A DNA stretch of 64,000 bases from CAWAXW01 sp963786155 (GCA_963786155.1 CAWAXW010000006.1:1116001-1180000), one strand, 5' to 3'. Positions 50,887-60,665 are shown, numbered from the stretch's first letter. Numbers and translations are program-made. Notes: generated by a model not told the origin, from the sequence alone.

Positions 50887-51822
50887 CTACGAGTCCTTTT
50901 CTGCCTCGAGCTTTCGGCGGGCCTCCGCGTTGGCGGCCTTGGCCTTGGCCGAAACCACTGGATAGCTCAGTCCGAGCGAGTCGATCGTGTCGACGAGGAT
51001 CCTCGAGACCATGGCCTGCATCACCGGTTTGTGATCGGCGGGGATGACGTACCAAGGAGCCCACTCGGTAGATGTCGCGGTGATCGCCTTGTCGTACATC
51101 TCCATGTAGTTGTCCCAAAGCGCTCGTTCGGCAACGTCCGCGGCGCTGAACTTCCAGTTCTTGTCGGGATTGTCCAGCCTCGCCATGAATCGGTTCTTCT
51201 GCTCTTGCTTCGAAACGTGCAGGAAGAACTTGACGACCTTGGTGCCGTTCCGATCGAGATGCCGTTCCCAGACGTTGATGTCTTCGTAGCGGGCGTCCCA
51301 GAACTTCTTCCCCCGCGGGCCGGGGGGGAGCTTCTGTTTCTCCAACCATTCCGGATGCACGCGCAGCGCGACTACCTCTTCGTAGTGGGATCGGTTGAAG
51401 ATGCCGATCCTCCCTCTCTCCGGGAGAGCCTTGGTGATGCGCCACAGAAACGTGTGGTCGAGATCCTCTTCCGAAGGCTGCTTGAAGGAAACGACCTGCA
51501 CTCCTTGCGGGTTGACCCCCGACATCACGTGCTTGATGGTCGAGTCTTTGCCGGCCGCGTCGATCGCCTGGAACACTACGAGTAGTGAGTATGTGTCATC
51601 TGCCCATAGCAGCTTCTGCGCAGTGGACAGCTCATGCGTCCCGCGCTCCAGCAGCTTCTTCGCTTCGGTCTTCAGCTTTTGCTCGGAGAGACCCTCGTAG
51701 GCCGCTCCGCCCTTCCACCCCGTGTCTCGTTTGGACAGATTCGCGGGCGTTCCGGGTTTGACGACCAGCTTGGTGCGGATCCGCTCCTTCTGGCTCGTTC
51801 CTTTGGCAGGCGTCTTCTTCAT
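50887..51822 (-). CDS. ppk2: Polyphosphate kinase 2 (PPK2 family)
   Basis: 311 residues. Walker A-like VFQAIDAAGKDSTIKHVMSG, Walker B region IGIFNRSHYEEVVALRVHPE, and the lid EDINVWERHLDRNGTKVVKF; it ends DHKPVMQAMVSRILVDTIDS. These are the single-domain PPK2 marks, close to class II/III enzymes that phosphorylate AMP and/or ADP with polyphosphate. Last gene of a minus-strand run with ornithine carbamoyltransferase (gap 1 nt), so energy supply may be the shared theme. Confidence 0.94.
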   Translation of the reverse strand: MKKTPAKGTSQKERIRTKLVVKPGTPANLSKRDTGWKGGAAYEGLSEQKLKTEAKKLLERGTHELSTAQKLLWADDTYSLLVVFQAIDAAGKDSTIKHVMSGVNPQGVQVVSFKQPSEEDLDHTFLWRITKALPERGRIGIFNRSHYEEVVALRVHPEWLEKQKLPPGPRGKKFWDARYEDINVWERHLDRNGTKVVKFFLHVSKQEQKNRFMARLDNPDKNWKFSAADVAERALWDNYMEMYDKAITATSTEWAPWYVIPADHKPVMQAMVSRILVDTIDSLGLSYPVVSAKAKAANAEARRKLEAEKDS

Positions 51823-51823
51823 C

Positions 51824-52825
51824 TCACTCTCCCAAGGTCGCGACCATCACGGCCTTGATCGTGTGCATACGGTTTTCGGCCTGGTCGAAGACGATCGAGT
51901 GCCCGGATTCGAAGACGTCCTCAGTGACCTCCAAGGCATCGAGCCCGAACTTTTCGTAGATCTCCTCGCCAACCTTGGTCTCCCGATTGTGAAAGGCCGG
52001 CAGGCAGTGGAGGAACTTGACGTTGGGGTTCGCGGTGCGCTTCACGACGTCCTGGTTCACCTGGTAAGGCCTGAGGAGTTCGATGCGCTCGGCCCAGACT
52101 TCCGCCGGCTCGCCCATGGAAACCCAAACGTCCGTGTAGAGGTAGTCGACTCCGCTCACGCCTTCATCTACGTCTGAAGTGAGCGTAAGTCGCGCGCCGG
52201 TGTCCTCCGCGATGGCCCTGCAGGTCATTACCAAGTCGTCTTGCGGCCACAGACTTTCGGGGGCGCAGATCCGTACGTCCATTCCGAACTTCGCACCAGC
52301 GACCATCAGCGAATTACCCATGTTGAAGCGCGCATCGCCCAGGTAGCAGAAAGCGATCTCGCGCAAGCGCTTGTCGCTGTGCTCCGTCATCGTGAGGACG
52401 TCGGCAAGGATCTGGGTTGGATGGAACTCGTTCGTCAGACCATTCCACACGGGAACGCCTGCATATTCGGCAAGGGTCTCGACCGTGTCCTGGTCGAATC
52501 CCCGGTACTCGATGCCGTCGAAAGTGCGGCCGAGAACTCGAGCGGTGTCCTTCACCGATTCCTTGTGGCCGATCTGAGAGCCGATTGAATCCAAGTTGGT
52601 GACATGAGCCCCCTGGTCGTGCGCGGCGACCTCGAATGCAGTGCGCGTACGAGTAGACGCCTTCTCGAAGATCAATGCGATGTTCTTGCCGGTGAGATGT
52701 GGTCTCTCATATCCCCCGTACTTTGCGGCCTTGAGATCTGCGGAGAGCTGAAGTAGGAACATCAGCTCCTTTGGCGTGAAGTCGAGCTCTTTGACGAAGC
52801 TCCGATTGCGCAGGTTGAACCCCAT
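51824..52825 (-). CDS. argF: Ornithine carbamoyltransferase
   Basis: 333 residues from ATG 52825; GGAGAGGATGG lies upstream, and a longer reading frame is rejected because it runs into the ATPase gene. Carbamoyl-phosphate site STRTRTAFEV, SQIGHKESVKDTARVLGR, GFDQDTVETLAEYAGVPVWN, HPTQ and FLHCLPAFHNRE (Cys of the ornithine site). Sequence details such as MGFNLRNRSFVKELDFTPKE resemble catabolic ArcB-type enzymes as well as ArgF. No arcA/arcC or other arg gene is nearby. Confidence 0.93.
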   Translation of the reverse strand: MGFNLRNRSFVKELDFTPKELMFLLQLSADLKAAKYGGYERPHLTGKNIALIFEKASTRTRTAFEVAAHDQGAHVTNLDSIGSQIGHKESVKDTARVLGRTFDGIEYRGFDQDTVETLAEYAGVPVWNGLTNEFHPTQILADVLTMTEHSDKRLREIAFCYLGDARFNMGNSLMVAGAKFGMDVRICAPESLWPQDDLVMTCRAIAEDTGARLTLTSDVDEGVSGVDYLYTDVWVSMGEPAEVWAERIELLRPYQVNQDVVKRTANPNVKFLHCLPAFHNRETKVGEEIYEKFGLDALEVTEDVFESGHSIVFDQAENRMHTIKAVMVATLGE

Positions 52826-52839
52826 AGGCCCATCCTCTC

Positions 52840-55517
52840 CTATTTGCGCCGGATGAAGAACTTGATCAGCTCTTCCAACACCACGAGACTGGAGGCGATC
52901 CCGATGCAGATCCCCCACTCGGAGAGCGTGAGCGATGTGGTGCCGATCAGCCTATTCAGGAAGTCGATTCCGGTTACGGCGACCGTCAGCACGAGGGCGA
53001 TCCCATAGCGCTTGACTTGAACAGGCCCCGGGAAGGCGGCCCTGTCGAAGACGGTGTTGCGTTGGTCGCGGGCGAGAAGTCCTGCGACGAGATGGAAGAG
53101 CGACAGGGTCGTCAACAGCGCCGTCGAGGCCACAACCGGGCCCTCCGACTCCATGATCAGATACGCCGCAAGCGCACCGATCGACATCAGCATGCCCTGC
53201 GCGACCAGCCGGATCCAGTTCTGTTTCGAGAGAACCGGAGCCGACAAAGGCCGTGGCTTTCGGTCCATGAGCCCACTCGTGGGTTCGTCGAACCCGAGAG
53301 CGACCGCGATGGGGATGTCGACGACCATGTTCAGCCACAGGATCTGCAGGGGATTCAGCGGAACGCCGTTGGCGATGCTGAAGATGCCGGCCCCCAGGAA
53401 TACCGCGATGTACGCAACGAGCGTCGACATCTGGAAACGGAGGTACTTCAGCAGATTGTCGTAGAGCGACCGGCCGTACTCGACCGCGCCGACGATCGTG
53501 GCGAAGTTGTCGTCGGTCAGGATCATGACGGCGGCTTCTTTCGAAACCTCCGTTCCGGTTATTCCCATCGCCACACCGATGTTGGCGGCCTTCAGGGCCG
53601 GGGCGTCGTTCACCCCGTCTCCGGTCATCGAGACGATGTGACCCTTCTGCTGCAGCATGCGAACCAGCCGGATCTTGTCCTCGGGTGCAACCCGAGCCAC
53701 GACGCCGATATTGGGAAGACGCCTGAGCAACTCGTCGTCGCTCATCGCGGAGAATTCGGCTCCTGTGACGGCTTCCCCCTCGATCCCGAGCTCACCGGCG
53801 ATCGCCGCAGCGGTGGTCGCGTGGTCCCCTGTGATCATCCGCACCTCGATCCCGGCGTGCTTGCACTCGGCGATCGCAGCCTTGGCTTCCGCGCGCGGGG
53901 ATCGACGATCCCGGCCATCGCTAAGAGGGTCAGGTCCTCGACCAGGTTGATCAGGTCCCCCTGGGGGTCGAAAGAACCGGGATCGAAATCGCGCTGCGCC
54001 ACGACCATGACGCGTTGCCCACCCCCGGCCATGCGGTCGTTCGCATCGGTAGCGAGGGAACGGTTCTCGTCGGTGATGGGGAGCAGCGCTCCATCGGGTG
54101 TCCTGTAGGTCGCGCCCTTCGAGATGAGCACGTCGGGGGCACCCTTCACGTAGCAGCGCACGACGGGTTCCCCAGAAGCCCCTTTCATCTCGTGGAAGGT
54201 GGCCATGAATTTGTACTCGGAGTCGAAGGGAACCTCCGCAACCCGGGGGTAGGTCCGGCGGGTCTCCTCGATATCCAGCCCGCCCTTGGCGCCGAGAACG
54301 ATCAAGGCCCCCTCGGTCGGGTCACCGATAAGGCTGTCGCCGTCGAGGACCGCGTCGGCGCACAGGATCATCGGAAGGACGTAGGGATCGAGATCTAGGC
54401 GCTCGCCGCCGACATGCTTGATCTCGCCCTCGGTCGAATAGCCCTCCCCCGTGACGGTAAAGCGGTTCTGACCGGGGATCGCGAGCTCGCGGGCCGTCAT
54501 CTTGTTCAGCGTGAGCGTGCCGGTCTTGTCGGAGCAGATCGCAGACGTCGAGCCCAACGTCTCGACCGCGGGCAGTCGCTTCACGATCGCGTTCCGCCGC
54601 GCGATCTCTCTCGTGCCGATGGACAGAAGGGCGGTGACGACCGCCGGCAGGCCGGTCGGGATCGCCGCGACCGCCAGCGCCACCCCTGTGATGAAGAGCT
54701 CGTCGAAGGACTGGCCTCTTGCAAGCCCCAGCAGAACCACGAACACGAGAGCGATGCCGGCGATCATTGCGATGATCTTTGATAGTGCGTCGAGCTGTCT
54801 TTGCAGCGGCGTCTTCAGAGATTCCGTACTTGCCAGAAGACCTGCGATCTTTCCGATCTCGGTGCCCATCCCCGTCGACGTGACGATGATCTCGCCGCGT
54901 CCGCGGGTGACGGAAGTGTTCATATATGCCATACACGTCCGGTCGCCGAGCGGCGCATCCTCTGCGGGGACCGCCTCGGCCTGTTTGCTCGACGGAAGGC
55001 TCTCGCCGGTTAGAGCTGCTTCTTCGATCTCGAGTGTGGCCGCCACACAGATGCGGCCGTCCGCCGGGATGCGGTTGCCGGCCTCCACCAGCACCACGTC
55101 GCCCGGCACCAGCTCTTGGGCATCGATCTCGACCGCCTGGCCATCGCGGCGAACCCGGGCCACGGTCTTCAGCATGTTCGCCAGCGCCTTGACGCTCTCT
55201 TCGGCCTTGGACTCCTGACGAAGGCCAACGATCGCGTTGAACACTGTTAGCCCGGCGAGTACGACCGAGGTGCCCACATCCTGAGTGACGGCCATGTTCA
55301 GCACCGCGGCCGCCAGCAGGATGATCTGCATGAAATCGCGGTACTGCCTCACGAAGGCCTGAAGGAACGACTCCTTCTTCTGGCCCGCGAGCTGGTTGTG
55401 TCCGTGGGTCTTGAGCCGCTCACCGGCCTCGGACTGGGTGAGTCCGCGAGATAACTCGACCCCCAGCTCTTTGCCTACGGCATCTGCTGCCAACGCATGC
55501 CATGCAGTTGCCATCAC
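52840..55517 (-). CDS. P2-type cation ATPase (Ca2+-transporting, PacL-like), one frameshift
   Basis: Corrected length is 892 residues. N-terminal cation ATPase domain (WHALAADAVGKELGVELSRG), actuator ALTGESLPSSK, helix 4 VALAVAAIPTGLPAVVTALL, phosphorylation site SDKTGTLTLNKM and nucleotide site KGAPDVLISKGA. A one-base loss near 53900 falls in DPRAEAKAAIAECKHAG, after which MTGDGVNDAPALKAANIGVA and the C-terminal helices (LWLNMVVDIPIAVALGFDEP) continue. The PTGLP in helix 4 (PEGLP in SERCA) leaves ion choice open between Ca2+, Mn2+ and H+/K+. The start overlaps the MFS stop by 4 nt. Confidence 0.9.
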
Positions 55518-57154
55518 GCTTCCACCTTTCGTGAGGTCGTGGGGCTTTCCGGGACGCGTCCCGTGAAGAACAGGGCGACGACGGCCAAGATCGCCAAAAC
55601 CGAGAGGCTGGTCCGTAGTGCTTCGAGGCGCGCAGAAGTGTTCTCATCGAGGACTGCCGTAGCGACATCGGGGTCGACGTCCGCCTCCTTTAGGGCCTCG
55701 TTAAGGTCCGCATCGGATACGAACGCTATGCCTCCTGCCAGTTCCACCTCCGCACGTGACGTGACGCTTGCGGGCACCGCCGGGTTCTCCGCGATGCCTT
55801 GAAGGAACGACGTGGTGAGGATAGCGATGAGGATCGAGCCTGCCAACGCGGTGCCCAATGACGCACCCAGGTTGGTCACCGTGTTCTGGAGCCCCCCAAC
55901 CTCCGAGCTTGCTTCATCGGGCAGGGCCGAAACGGTGATCGCACCGAGCTGAGATGCAAGCGCTCCAACGCCGAGCCCGGCCAGCAGCATCGGCACCGTG
56001 ACGACCTCCGGCCCGACGCCCCCCTCGATCGCCGCGATCAATGAGATCGTTCCCGCCGCCAACGCGACGAGCCCCGATCGAACGACCCTTCGCGGAGACG
56101 CGCCCGGGAGCCATCTCGGGATCCCTGCGGCCGCTAGTAGCAAAGTTATAGAGAGAGGGAGTAGGCGTGCCCCGGTTTCCAACGCCGACAGCCCGAGCAC
56201 GACCGAGAGGAAAAGCGGAACCGTGAAAAAGAGTCCCGCTTGGATCATGTATTGGAAGAAGAACATCGTCAGCCCGCCTAGGAGCTGGACGTTCTTCAAC
56301 ATGGCGGGCCGGATCAGGGGGTCCTTGCCTCGCGCGAGAAGGCCGGCCTCCCACGTTAGGAATGCCCTAAGAACAACTAGGCCTCCCAGCAGCAGCCAGA
56401 TAGTCGGAGAGAGTCCCAACCAGGCCGGTCCTTCAGGCCCCGGCCGAACCCATCCCCATTCCCCCGACTTCAGGACCCCGAAGACAAACAGGCCCAACCC
56501 GCTGGCCGACAAGACCACTCCGATCTTGTCGAGCGGCGCACTTTGCTCGGTAGGCGCGTCCGCGATCCGGCGGGCCACAGCAAGGATGGCGATCACGATC
56601 ACGACCTCTCCGGCAAAGACCCAGCGCCACGAGAAGTAGGTCGTGACGAACCCGCCGATCAGTGGCCCCGCTGCTACGGCCATGGCCCCGGCCGACGCGA
56701 TCAGGCCGTAGGCACGAGTACGGCCCTCAGGTGGGAAGTTCGACGCCACGAGCGTGACGATCGCCGGCATGATCAGGGCCGCGCCCAGCCCTTCGAGGAT
56801 CGACCAGCCGAGGATGAGCACTGCAAGGTTCGGGGCGAGCGAGGTCGTCAGCGATCCTGCCCCGTAGATGACGCATCCGATCGAGAAAGCGCGGCGTCGG
56901 CCGATCCTGCTCCCGATCTTTCCGCCCGTGATCATCATCGTGGCCATGACCAACGTGTAAAGGGTGATGGCAGTCTGTATCCCCGTGATGGTGGTGCCGA
57001 CGTCCTCGGCGACGCTGGCGATCGAAACGTTCATCACCGAGCTGTCGAGCGTCATCAAGAATTGCCCGCTGGCCAGAGTGAGCAGGACGAGGCCCGCCCC
57101 GGCCTGACGCTCTGTCGCTCTGACGCCGCCCCCCACAGGGGGCTTACTGCTCAC
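55514..57154 (-). CDS. MFS transporter, DHA2 (EmrB/QacA) family
   Basis: 546 residues, 14 membrane helices. Motif A region GGKIGSRIGRRRAFSIGCVI, motif C GLIASAGAMAVAAGPLIGGF and TTYFSWRWVFAGEVVIVIAI are typical of DHA2 drug/H+ antiporters. A periplasmic loop late in the protein (AENPAVPASVTSRAEVELAG) is as in other family members. Overlaps the small upstream gene by 4 nt and the downstream ATPase by 4 nt. Exported compound unknown. Confidence 0.92.
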   Translation of the reverse strand: MSSKPPVGGGVRATERQAGAGLVLLTLASGQFLMTLDSSVMNVSIASVAEDVGTTITGIQTAITLYTLVMATMMITGGKIGSRIGRRRAFSIGCVIYGAGSLTTSLAPNLAVLILGWSILEGLGAALIMPAIVTLVASNFPPEGRTRAYGLIASAGAMAVAAGPLIGGFVTTYFSWRWVFAGEVVIVIAILAVARRIADAPTEQSAPLDKIGVVLSASGLGLFVFGVLKSGEWGWVRPGPEGPAWLGLSPTIWLLLGGLVVLRAFLTWEAGLLARGKDPLIRPAMLKNVQLLGGLTMFFFQYMIQAGLFFTVPLFLSVVLGLSALETGARLLPLSITLLLAAAGIPRWLPGASPRRVVRSGLVALAAGTISLIAAIEGGVGPEVVTVPMLLAGLGVGALASQLGAITVSALPDEASSEVGGLQNTVTNLGASLGTALAGSILIAILTTSFLQGIAENPAVPASVTSRAEVELAGGIAFVSDADLNEALKEADVDPDVATAVLDENTSARLEALRTSLSVLAILAVVALFFTGRVPESPTTSRKVEA

Positions 57155-57345
57155 ATACGCCCTTCCCTGGCGTAGCGGCTATCTGGAGTGGGCGCCTGGA
57201 TCGCGCCGACGAACCACAGGAAGGGGAGGAAGAATCCCAGGATCCCGAGGAGGGTGTGGCCCTTCCGGAAGGTGACCATGCAGACGGTGAACAGCAGCAC
57301 GAGATAGAGGATCGCCATGCCCGACCACAACCACCAGCCCTGCAT
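57151..57345 (-). CDS. Small two-helix membrane protein, unknown
   Basis: 64 residues: helices SGMAILYLVLLFTVCMV and LLGILGFFLPFLWFVGAI separated by a short basic loop (TFRKGHT). GGGAGGTGG precedes the ATG. Its stop overlaps the MFS start (57151-57154), so it leads the five-gene minus-strand operon. May be a transporter accessory subunit; the family is not recognised beyond general similarity to SHOCT-less phospholipase-D-nuclease-like membrane stubs. Confidence 0.7.
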   Translation of the reverse strand: MQGWWLWSGMAILYLVLLFTVCMVTFRKGHTLLGILGFFLPFLWFVGAIQAPTPDSRYAREGRM

Positions 57346-57428
57346 ATGGCCACCTCCCGCTTCTTCTTAGGGGTCTTCTAGGAAGGATTGAAGCACGGTC
57401 TACTCGCAGGCGGAAGGGCGCCTCGAGA

Positions 57429-58136
57429 TTGGGCGACAATCCCTGGGTGGAACGCACTCTTCGTGCACGCGCGGTTCTGAGAGATGCCCTCGAGGTCTAT
57501 CGGACCCACACTCGCCTTGTGGTGGGTCTTGCCGTTGCGATATTCGGCGTCGCTGCTATAGCGGACACCCTTGCCGATCTCTTGATCCACGATCTGATCG
57601 AAGAGCGGGGCGAGACGGTCCTGATCTCACTGCTGGCCGGCCCGGTGAGCATCAACAGCGCTGCGCTCGTGCTCTTCGCCGGGATGCTGGACCGCTTAGT
57701 CGGCCATCATCTCCACGGGCACGAGAAACCGGCCCTGCTCTCCACGTTCGCGACGCTCCCGTGGGGTCGCTTGTTGGTGGCGGACGCGGCGTTCTTGGGA
57801 GCCGTGTCGATCGGGATGGCCTTAGCAGTTGTCCCCGGGTTGGTCATCTTCACGATCTGGTGTCTCATCGGCCCTGTTATCAATATCGAAGGCGGGGGAT
57901 TGCGAGCCTCGTTTCATCGTTGCCTTTCGCTCGTCCGACCCCATTTCTGGCTGGTCTTCTTGCTGGTAACGCTGCCGGTCACGGTCGAGGTCATCGCCCT
58001 CCACAGCTTCCACTTCATAGACGCCGAGCGACCCCTTCTGGCCGCATTCGTCGTCAGCGGCGCCATCGGGGCGGTTGTCGGCGCTTCCATCGGACTGGTT
58101 GAAGTCGTCCTGGCTCACAAGCTGCTGGCCGAGTAG
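57429..58136 (+). CDS. Polytopic membrane protein, unknown
   Basis: 235 residues from TTG 57429 (GTG 57447 also possible). Cytosolic amphipathic start (RARAVLRDALEVYRTHTRLV) then about five or six membrane helices, with INSAALVLFAGMLDRLVGHH and VVPGLVIFTIWCLIGPVINI. The GxxLxxxFxRxxxLVRPHFW stretch resembles the DUF975/glycerophosphodiesterase membrane-domain style of protein. Converges with the next gene 1 nt apart. Function unknown. Confidence 0.65.
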   Translation: MGDNPWVERTLRARAVLRDALEVYRTHTRLVVGLAVAIFGVAAIADTLADLLIHDLIEERGETVLISLLAGPVSINSAALVLFAGMLDRLVGHHLHGHEKPALLSTFATLPWGRLLVADAAFLGAVSIGMALAVVPGLVIFTIWCLIGPVINIEGGGLRASFHRCLSLVRPHFWLVFLLVTLPVTVEVIALHSFHFIDAERPLLAAFVVSGAIGAVVGASIGLVEVVLAHKLLAE

Positions 58137-58137
58137 G

Positions 58138-58845
58138 TCAAACCCGGTCGGCTCTGGCTCTGGCCTTGTCGGCGGACGTGCGCGCCCGGGTCGCCTCGGA
58201 TCGAGCGCGAGCCGAGCTACGTTCCAGCGCATCGGCCTCCTTCTCGAGCTGGACTGCGTGCTCCTCGGCTTCCGCGGCCAGTTGCTCGAGCTGGTCGGCC
58301 TTGGCGCGCGCTTTCTGTTCCTTGGCGGAGGGCGAGGGCTTGTCGTCCGGCCACGTATCCGCTCCGAAACCCAGATCGCTTAGGCCGCCGGCCGAGGCTT
58401 CGACCTCAGCGGTCAGCTCACCTCGTTCGAGCAGGGGAGCGGCATCCTCGTCCACCGCGGCGTTGTAGAGGCTTCTCGAGATGCGCTCGATCGTGGCCGG
58501 GCTCGCCTGGTGATCGTGCTCGGCGAGGACGGTGCGCGCCCGGTCGAGCAATCTCGCCACCGCGCTCTTGCGCGCTTGGGTGCCGGCCTGCACTTCGGTT
58601 CGGTCGCCACTCGAGAGCCCGGTGCGCAGCGTCGCTCCCGCCTCGCGCAGAGCCGCGACATCCTCCGGATAGCGGCGCGATAACTGGTTGAGCGCCCATA
58701 GAACGATCGATGGCTTGCGCATTTTGGCGACGCGGTCGGCCTCTTCGGCGATGCCTTGTTCTTTGAGGGTGCGCGCGAGCTCGTTGCGGGCGCTGATGAA
58801 CTCCTCGGGGGGCACGCCGAACAGGTCGGAGATGCGATCGGCCAT
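58138..58845 (-). CDS. Coiled-coil protein, unknown
   Basis: 235 residues. The N-terminal half is helical and conserved-looking (LFGVPPEEFISARNELARTL, MRKPSIVLWALNQLSRRYPE, SAVARLLDRARTVLAEHDHQ, ISRSLYNAAVDEDAAPLLER). The C-terminal 75 residues form a charged coiled coil ending in Arg/Ala repeats (SSARARSEATRARTSADKAR). TAAGGT 6 nt before the ATG suggests a leaderless start. Family not recognised. Confidence 0.7.
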   Translation of the reverse strand: MADRISDLFGVPPEEFISARNELARTLKEQGIAEEADRVAKMRKPSIVLWALNQLSRRYPEDVAALREAGATLRTGLSSGDRTEVQAGTQARKSAVARLLDRARTVLAEHDHQASPATIERISRSLYNAAVDEDAAPLLERGELTAEVEASAGGLSDLGFGADTWPDDKPSPSAKEQKARAKADQLEQLAAEAEEHAVQLEKEADALERSSARARSEATRARTSADKARARADRV

Positions 58846-58851
58846 TGCCCG

Positions 58852-58857
58852 ACCTTA
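58852..58857 (-). promoter_or_regulatory. -10-like TAAGGT, 6 nt before ATG
   Basis: TANNNT hexamer on the minus strand followed by CGGGCA and ATG 58845, with no Shine-Dalgarno. Confidence 0.45.
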
Positions 58858-58870
58858 ACGAGGGGGAGCG

Positions 58871-59779
58871 CTAGTCGCGGTAGATCGAGGTGTAGCTGAC
58901 GGCGCTGCGGAAGCCGCTTCCGTAGTCGAGGGAGAACTCGAGCGCATGGGCGCTGCTGACCACCCCGGCGAGTTGGTAGCTGACCTGGTGCGACCAGTCA
59001 GCGGCATCCACGAGTCCCATGCCGACGACCATCGAATACCTGTCGCTCGTCTCCTCGCCCAGATTCGCGACCGACCCATGACAGGAACCGACGTGCACCG
59101 GTTCCTCGGACGCGGACTCTTCGGACAGGCACGTGCTGTAGCTGGCCGCGACTTCCTGATCGGCCTCGACGGCTAGGGCTACCAAAGAGATGCCCGGATT
59201 CTCGAAGCTGTGCGAGGCGGTCCCGGCGTTCACATTGCTCGAGGCGTTGTCGATCTGGGTCTCGAGGGGGCCGAGCGTGTAGTCGGCCTCCGCCTTGGGT
59301 CGCAACGTCGTTCGTCCCGTCAGGCCCTTCAGGTCCATCGTCACCTCGGTGGGAGTGCCGTCGGCGAGAAGGAACAGGCGGTAGTAACCGGCGGGAAGCA
59401 AGGCTCGGTTCCGAGTTGGACTCCGGCGAGCGTCCGTGACGTAGGTGTAGTTGAGAGACGGACTTGCACAGGGCGGAGCCTCACAAGTCGCAACGTTGTA
59501 GGAGATGAGCTCGGCGCCGCCGGTCAAGCTCTTGAGGACGACGCCGGCGAAGCGACCCCTCGAACGGATCGTGATGGCGGGATTGTCGAACGACCGCTTG
59601 GGAATCGTTACGTCCTCGCGCACGATCACGTCCATGACGGTCGTGGAGTTGCCCCTGACGGTGGTCGTGCCCGCGAGATCGGGCTGGGCCGCCCCGGCCG
59701 CTGGGCTCGCCAGGCCTGCACCTATAAGGAGCGCGACAAGAGCCGCGCAGATTCGCCGCATACCGTTCATCTTCACCAT
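58871..59779 (-). CDS. Secreted protein, unknown
   Basis: 302 residues from ATG 59779; ATG 59761 (MRRICAALVALLIGAGLASP) gives a better signal peptide, with cleavage near GAAQP. The mature part is beta-rich with paired halves: each has a strand leading to SFDNPAITI/SFENPGISL, a xCEAPPCxSP or TCLSEES Cys segment, and a late hydrophobic block. The two similar halves suggest an internal duplication. No enzymatic motif. Confidence 0.65.
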   Translation of the reverse strand: MVKMNGMRRICAALVALLIGAGLASPAAGAAQPDLAGTTTVRGNSTTVMDVIVREDVTIPKRSFDNPAITIRSRGRFAGVVLKSLTGGAELISYNVATCEAPPCASPSLNYTYVTDARRSPTRNRALLPAGYYRLFLLADGTPTEVTMDLKGLTGRTTLRPKAEADYTLGPLETQIDNASSNVNAGTASHSFENPGISLVALAVEADQEVAASYSTCLSEESASEEPVHVGSCHGSVANLGEETSDRYSMVVGMGLVDAADWSHQVSYQLAGVVSSAHALEFSLDYGSGFRSAVSYTSIYRD

Positions 59780-59846
59780 CCGCAGTCGCGTTCCTGCCCT
59801 GAAATACGCCCCGGCTGGTGGCGGGGTAACGGGGCCAGGCGTCCCC

Positions 59847-60665
59847 TCAGCGGCGGAGGCGGTCCAGGTTGCGCTGGGTCCAGTCGATCCAGGCGTTGCT
59901 GCGGCGGCGGCGTTCCAGCCACATGCCCAGGGCGATGCCGGTTCCGAGCAGCGTGGCTCCTCCCACCCCTGCCGGGATCCCGATGAGGACGGCCCTTCTC
60001 CTGGTGCGGAGCTCGTGGATCGGCCACCCTCGCTGGAGGGCGATCCGACGGAGCTCGTGGTCCGGGTTGACGGCGTGAGGCCGCCCGACGGACTCGAGCA
60101 GGGGGAGGTCGTTGATCGAATCCGAGTACGCGGCGCAGTCCACCAGGTCCAGATGCCGCTCGGCGGCGAGCTCCGCCACCGCCTTGGCCTTCGCGTCGCC
60201 GTGCATGATCTCGCCGACCAACCTGCCGGTGTAGTAGCCCTGGTCGTCTATCTCCGAGACCGTGGCGATCGCCCCGGTCATGTCGAGAGCCTCGGCGATC
60301 GTGCCCGCAAGCTCTATGGGGGCTGCAGTTACCAGGAAGGTGAGATCACCTCGGTCGCCGTGCTCGTCGATCACCTTCACGATGTCCGAGTAGACGAGGG
60401 GGAGGATGCGTTCCGCCGCGATCTCTTGACCCCATTCGACCAGTTCCTCCGAGGGCCGGCCGGCGACGAACGCCAGCGTCGACTCGCGCCCCCTGTCCAT
60501 GTCTCGGGTGTTCTCGCCGCGTAGCCTGAACATGGCCTGGCCCAGACCGAAGCGCAGCAGGTCCCGAACCCGGAACATGTCCCTGTCGTGGAGCCCTTTC
60601 GCCAGCAGGAACAGGCTCGAGCCCGGGATCAGCGTCTTGTCCAGATCGAAAAAGGCAGCTCTCAT
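59847..60665 (-). CDS. HAD-IB phosphatase with C-terminal membrane helix (SerB-like)
   Basis: 272 residues from ATG 60665. Motif I AFFDLDKTLIPGSS (nucleophile Asp), motif II FLVTAAPIE, and motif III/IV SDSINDLPLLESVG, with the YYTGRLVG cap strand of the HAD-IB group. A C-terminal Arg-rich stretch and glycine-rich helix (AVLIGIPAGVGGATLLGTGI) look like a membrane anchor. Related proteins often sit beside phospholipid genes. TATCCT lies 8 nt before the start. Divergent from the TIM-barrel gene. Confidence 0.87.
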   Translation of the reverse strand: MRAAFFDLDKTLIPGSSLFLLAKGLHDRDMFRVRDLLRFGLGQAMFRLRGENTRDMDRGRESTLAFVAGRPSEELVEWGQEIAAERILPLVYSDIVKVIDEHGDRGDLTFLVTAAPIELAGTIAEALDMTGAIATVSEIDDQGYYTGRLVGEIMHGDAKAKAVAELAAERHLDLVDCAAYSDSINDLPLLESVGRPHAVNPDHELRRIALQRGWPIHELRTRRRAVLIGIPAGVGGATLLGTGIALGMWLERRRRSNAWIDWTQRNLDRLRR

